Source: JBCBSP01 sp039819095 | GTDB taxonomy: Bacteria > Pseudomonadota > Alphaproteobacteria > Caulobacterales > Maricaulaceae | NCBI GenBank assembly: GCA_039819095.1 | Contig: JBCBSP010000008.1 | Span: 81,707-145,706, forward strand | Reading direction: 5' to 3' | Length of the DNA: 64,000 bases | Notes under the pieces: model-generated | Database searches by the model: none | The model's input: the letters and a program-made list of their open reading frames with translations, nothing else | Told to the model about the DNA's origin: nothing | Shown: positions 61,844 through 64,000 of the stretch, one piece after another | Layout: each line of letters starts with the position of its first letter | How positions within the stretch are numbered: position 1 is the first letter of the stretch | Translations under genes and position numbers: made by a program

Positions 61844-62877
61844 GAGGACAGACCCAGCCGCTCGCCGCGATAGCGGCCTTCGCGGATCGGACGCCACCAG
61901 GCTTCATTGGCCAGATACCAGTCTACCGTGCGCGCCAGGCCCTGTTCAAATCCAAGCGTAGGGCGCCAGCCGAGCTCAGCATCGATTCGTTCGGCATTGA
62001 TCGCGTAGCGCTGATCATGACCGGGTCGATCCGTGACGAACTCGATACGCGAACGGCAGTCGGATCGCGGTCCGCGCGCCGCGTCGACCCGGTCGCAGAT
62101 CGCCTCGACGACCTGCAGATTGGTGCGTTCGGCCTCGCCGCCAATGCAGTAGGTGCGTCCCGGCTCGCCGCGTTCGGCGATGAGTTGCAGCGCGGCGGCG
62201 TGATCATCGACATACAGCCAGTCGCGCACATTGGAGCCGTCGCCATAGACGGGCAAAGCGCGCCCCTCCAGCGCGTTCAGGATCATCAGTGGGATGAGCT
62301 TTTCGGGAAATTGCCGCGGGCCGTAATTGTTCGAGCAATTGGAGATCATCGCGTCCAGCCCGTAGGTCCGCGCCCAGGCGCGCACCAGATGATCGGACGC
62401 GGCCTTCGACGCCGAATAGGGCGAAGACGGATCATAGGCGGTCGTCTCGTCGAAGCGCCCTTCAGCGCCCAGCGAGCCGAAAACCTCATCGGTGGAAACA
62501 TGCACGAAGCGCAGCGCGCGCTCGCCGATGCGGTCGCGATAGGCGCGCGCGGCCTCCAGCAGCGTGAACGTGCCGGCGATATTGGTGTCGATGAAGGCGC
62601 CGGCTCCGGTAATGGAGCGATCGACATGGCTCTCCGCAGCCAGGTGCAGCACCACGTCGGGACGGAAGCTGTCAAAAGCCTGCTTCAGCGCCGCCTCATC
62701 GCAGATATCGGCGTGCTGGAACCGGTAATTGGCGGCATCGGCCACCGCGCTCAGCGAGGCGGGCGCTGCGGCATAGGTCAGCGCGTCATAGTTCAGAACC
62801 TCATGACCGGCCTTCACCAGGCGCAACACCAGGGCGGACCCGATAAAGCCGGCGCCGCCTGTAATCAGCGCGCGCAT
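61840..62877 (-). CDS. rmlB: dTDP-glucose 4,6-dehydratase
   Basis: A 345-residue extended short-chain dehydrogenase, second step of dTDP-L-rhamnose synthesis. ALITGGAGFIGSALVLRLV (NAD site), LNYDALTYAA, VLHLAAESHVDRSI, RFVHVSTDEVFGSLG, YSASKAASDHLVRAW and SNCSNNYGPRQFPEKLIP are the RmlB set. The ATG at 62877 gives the normal length; the 48-codon longer frame overlaps rmlC and is unsupported. It begins 4 nt after the rmlC stop. Confidence 0.95.
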   Translation of the reverse strand: MRALITGGAGFIGSALVLRLVKAGHEVLNYDALTYAAAPASLSAVADAANYRFQHADICDEAALKQAFDSFRPDVVLHLAAESHVDRSITGAGAFIDTNIAGTFTLLEAARAYRDRIGERALRFVHVSTDEVFGSLGAEGRFDETTAYDPSSPYSASKAASDHLVRAWARTYGLDAMISNCSNNYGPRQFPEKLIPLMILNALEGRALPVYGDGSNVRDWLYVDDHAAALQLIAERGEPGRTYCIGGEAERTNLQVVEAICDRVDAARGPRSDCRSRIEFVTDRPGHDQRYAINAERIDAELGWRPTLGFEQGLARTVDWYLANEAWWRPIREGRYRGERLGLSS

Positions 62878-62881
62878 GCGG

Positions 62882-63445
62882 CTAGGCCTCCACAGGCTGG
62901 GCGAAGAGCGGGGCGATTTCGCGCAGGCGCGGCGCGGCCGCATCACGGTCCGACAGCACCGGGGCGGCGACGCCCCAGTCAATCGCCAGGTCCGGATCAT
63001 CCCAGGCCACCGCGCCGTCATGTTCGGCGCTGTAGTGCTCGGTCACTTTGTAAAGCACCAGCGTATCCGGCTGCAGGGTGACAAAGCCATGCAGGAAGCC
63101 GGGCGGAACCCAGATCTGACGACCGTTCTCAGCGGTCAGCTCAGCCCGGATATGGCGTGCGAAGCCGGGCGAGCCTTCCCGCACATCGACCACGACATCG
63201 ATGATCGCCCCCCGCACGACGCTGACCAGCTTGCCCTGAGCCTGCGGGGCGGCCTGATAATGCAAACCCCGCAAAGTGCCGGTCTTCGCCGACATTGACA
63301 GATTGTCCTGGACAAACCGGGCCTCAAACCCGGCCTGCGCCAGCGCACGCTCATTATAATGCTCGGTAAACCAGCCTCGCGCATCGCCGTGGCGTCTTGG
63401 CTTTATCACAAGCGGGCCTTCAAGGTCGAACCTGTCTATCTGCAT
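62882..63445 (-). CDS. rmlC: dTDP-4-dehydrorhamnose 3,5-epimerase
   Basis: A 187-residue cupin enzyme, third step of dTDP-L-rhamnose synthesis. RHGDARGWFTEHYNE, FVQDNLSMSAKTGTLRGLHYQ with the catalytic His, and WVPPGFLHGFVTL are all present, then TEHYSAEHDGAVAWDDPDLAIDW at the C terminus. The start at 63445 (MQIDRFDLEGPLVI) matches the family; the 45-codon Arg-rich extension upstream is not credible. It heads the rmlC-rmlB-rmlD unit. Confidence 0.94.
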   Translation of the reverse strand: MQIDRFDLEGPLVIKPRRHGDARGWFTEHYNERALAQAGFEARFVQDNLSMSAKTGTLRGLHYQAAPQAQGKLVSVVRGAIIDVVVDVREGSPGFARHIRAELTAENGRQIWVPPGFLHGFVTLQPDTLVLYKVTEHYSAEHDGAVAWDDPDLAIDWGVAAPVLSDRDAAAPRLREIAPLFAQPVEA

Positions 63446-63844
63446 CACACTACTAGCCGCCTGGCCGCGCCGCCGCGGCTTCCACTCATCTCGTGTCGAG
63501 CGAATAGCAAGCCTGAAGCGCGCACGCCAGCATGAGAGGGAGTCGTGCAAGGCGCGGCGGCGCCGCCTTGGTCGGCGCAACGGCGGCCAACCGCTGGTGA
63601 GGCGGTTGCAAGTCGCCGGAGTGTTGCGCCGGTGTCACGGCTCGCCATCACATGCCAGCTTCGGCGCCCATCGCCTTCCTTCAATAAGCGAATTGCGGTT
63701 GACAGCCCTGCATCGGCTTGCCTTAAGTGTGCTCCGTTCGGCGCCTTGGCATGAGGGGCGTCACCGTGCGTCTGCAGACTCGCGGTTCCTTGGCAGCGTT
63801 CATGGCGCTGAACAGCCATGGCTATTCGATGGGGGATTCCCACT
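63446..63844. promoter_or_regulatory. Long divergent control region
   Basis: 399 nt with no supported gene, between rmlC (minus) and the exported-protein gene (plus). A TTGACA box (63699-63704) is followed 17 nt later by CTTAAG, a possible plus-strand promoter with a weak -10. The transcript would then carry a leader of roughly 110 nt before the ATG at 63845. The part 63500-63600 is very GC-rich with several imperfect hairpins. I saw no riboswitch or terminator pattern. Confidence 0.35.
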
Positions 63845-64000
63845 ATGAAAGTAACTCAGCTTCTTACCGGCGCTGCAGCTGCGGCTCTGCTTGCCGGCGC
63901 CGCAAGCGCGTATGACGTCGTTCTGACCGATACCGGTCTGGGCTCATTTTCCGCCAGCGGCGACGAAGTCACCACCGGCCCGCTCACGCTGGCTTCCGAG
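63845..64000 (+). CDS. Exported protein, N-terminal fragment (cut by window edge)
   Basis: Only the first 52 codons are in the window. They give a clear Sec signal peptide, MKVTQLLTGAAAAALLAGAA, cut probably after ASA, and a mature start YDVVLTDTGLGSFSASGDEV that is rich in Thr, Ser and Gly. GGGGGA lies 8 nt before the ATG. The composition suggests a secreted or surface protein. The family cannot be judged from this fragment. The coding region continues past 64000. Confidence 0.7.
   Translation, partial: MKVTQLLTGAAAAALLAGAASAYDVVLTDTGLGSFSASGDEVTTGPLTLASE

Overview
The window looks like chromosome of a GC-rich alphaproteobacterium related to Caulobacter, most probably a Maricaulales/Hyphomonadaceae-type marine prosthecate bacterium. 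The reasons are a CpdR-type single-domain response regulator next to an N-formylglutamate amidohydrolase and HisN, a ROSE-type RNA thermometer before a small heat-shock gene, an alphaproteobacterial MotA and the general codon bias. The genus is inference. I saw no phage genes, transposases, CRISPR array or rRNA; the only RNA gene found is a tRNA-Val(GAC).

Left third (about 1-18.7 kb) is mostly housekeeping: a secreted S9 peptidase, a small exported protein, cpdR, N-formylglutamate amidohydrolase, an XRE regulator, hisN, a lipoprotein-like methyltransferase, an hsp20 gene with RNA thermometer and sigma-32-like promoter, glutamine-dependent NAD synthetase, a pentapeptide-repeat protein, a deaminase-only RibD, gpmA, a phosphohexomutase, and a two-gene type I secretion unit (ABC ATPase plus HlyD adaptor).

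The middle (18.9-38.5 kb) is a sugar-nucleotide and sulfate-activation region: rmlA, cysD-cysNC (ATP sulfurylase and APS kinase, making PAPS), cysQ with a guanylyltransferase/AGE-isomerase fusion, galU, a UDP-uronate 4-epimerase-like gene, ugd, a PtmE-like nucleotidyltransferase with CBS domains, and a Gfo/Idh oxidoreductase. motA, a PLDc_N-like membrane protein, mnmC, a WecG/TagA-type glycosyltransferase, tRNA-Val, a KdsD-like isomerase and a second Gfo/Idh oxidoreductase follow.

The right part (38.6-63.4 kb) is a surface-glycan island. An SGNH protein and an MBOAT protein form an O-acylation pair. Next come three large proteins with GT-B-like C-terminal halves (488, 1308 and 646 residues), an ABC-exporter-like membrane protein whose ATPase domain has lost its catalytic motifs, and an Fe(II)/2-oxoglutarate dioxygenase. 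A near-complete CMP-legionaminic acid pathway follows (legH-like, legG, legI, legF, legC, legB). Inside it lies a membrane-anchored GT42/DUF115-like protein translationally coupled to legF. A family 2 glycosyltransferase and rmlCBD complete it. With PtmE the organism could run the GDP-sugar route to legionaminic acid; with rmlA-D it can make dTDP-rhamnose, and with galU/ugd/epimerase UDP-uronic acids. No Wzx, Wzy, Wza, flagellin or sulfotransferase gene is seen, so whether the product is capsule, LPS O-chain or flagellin glycan stays open. The window ends inside a gene for an exported protein with a long untranslated region before it.
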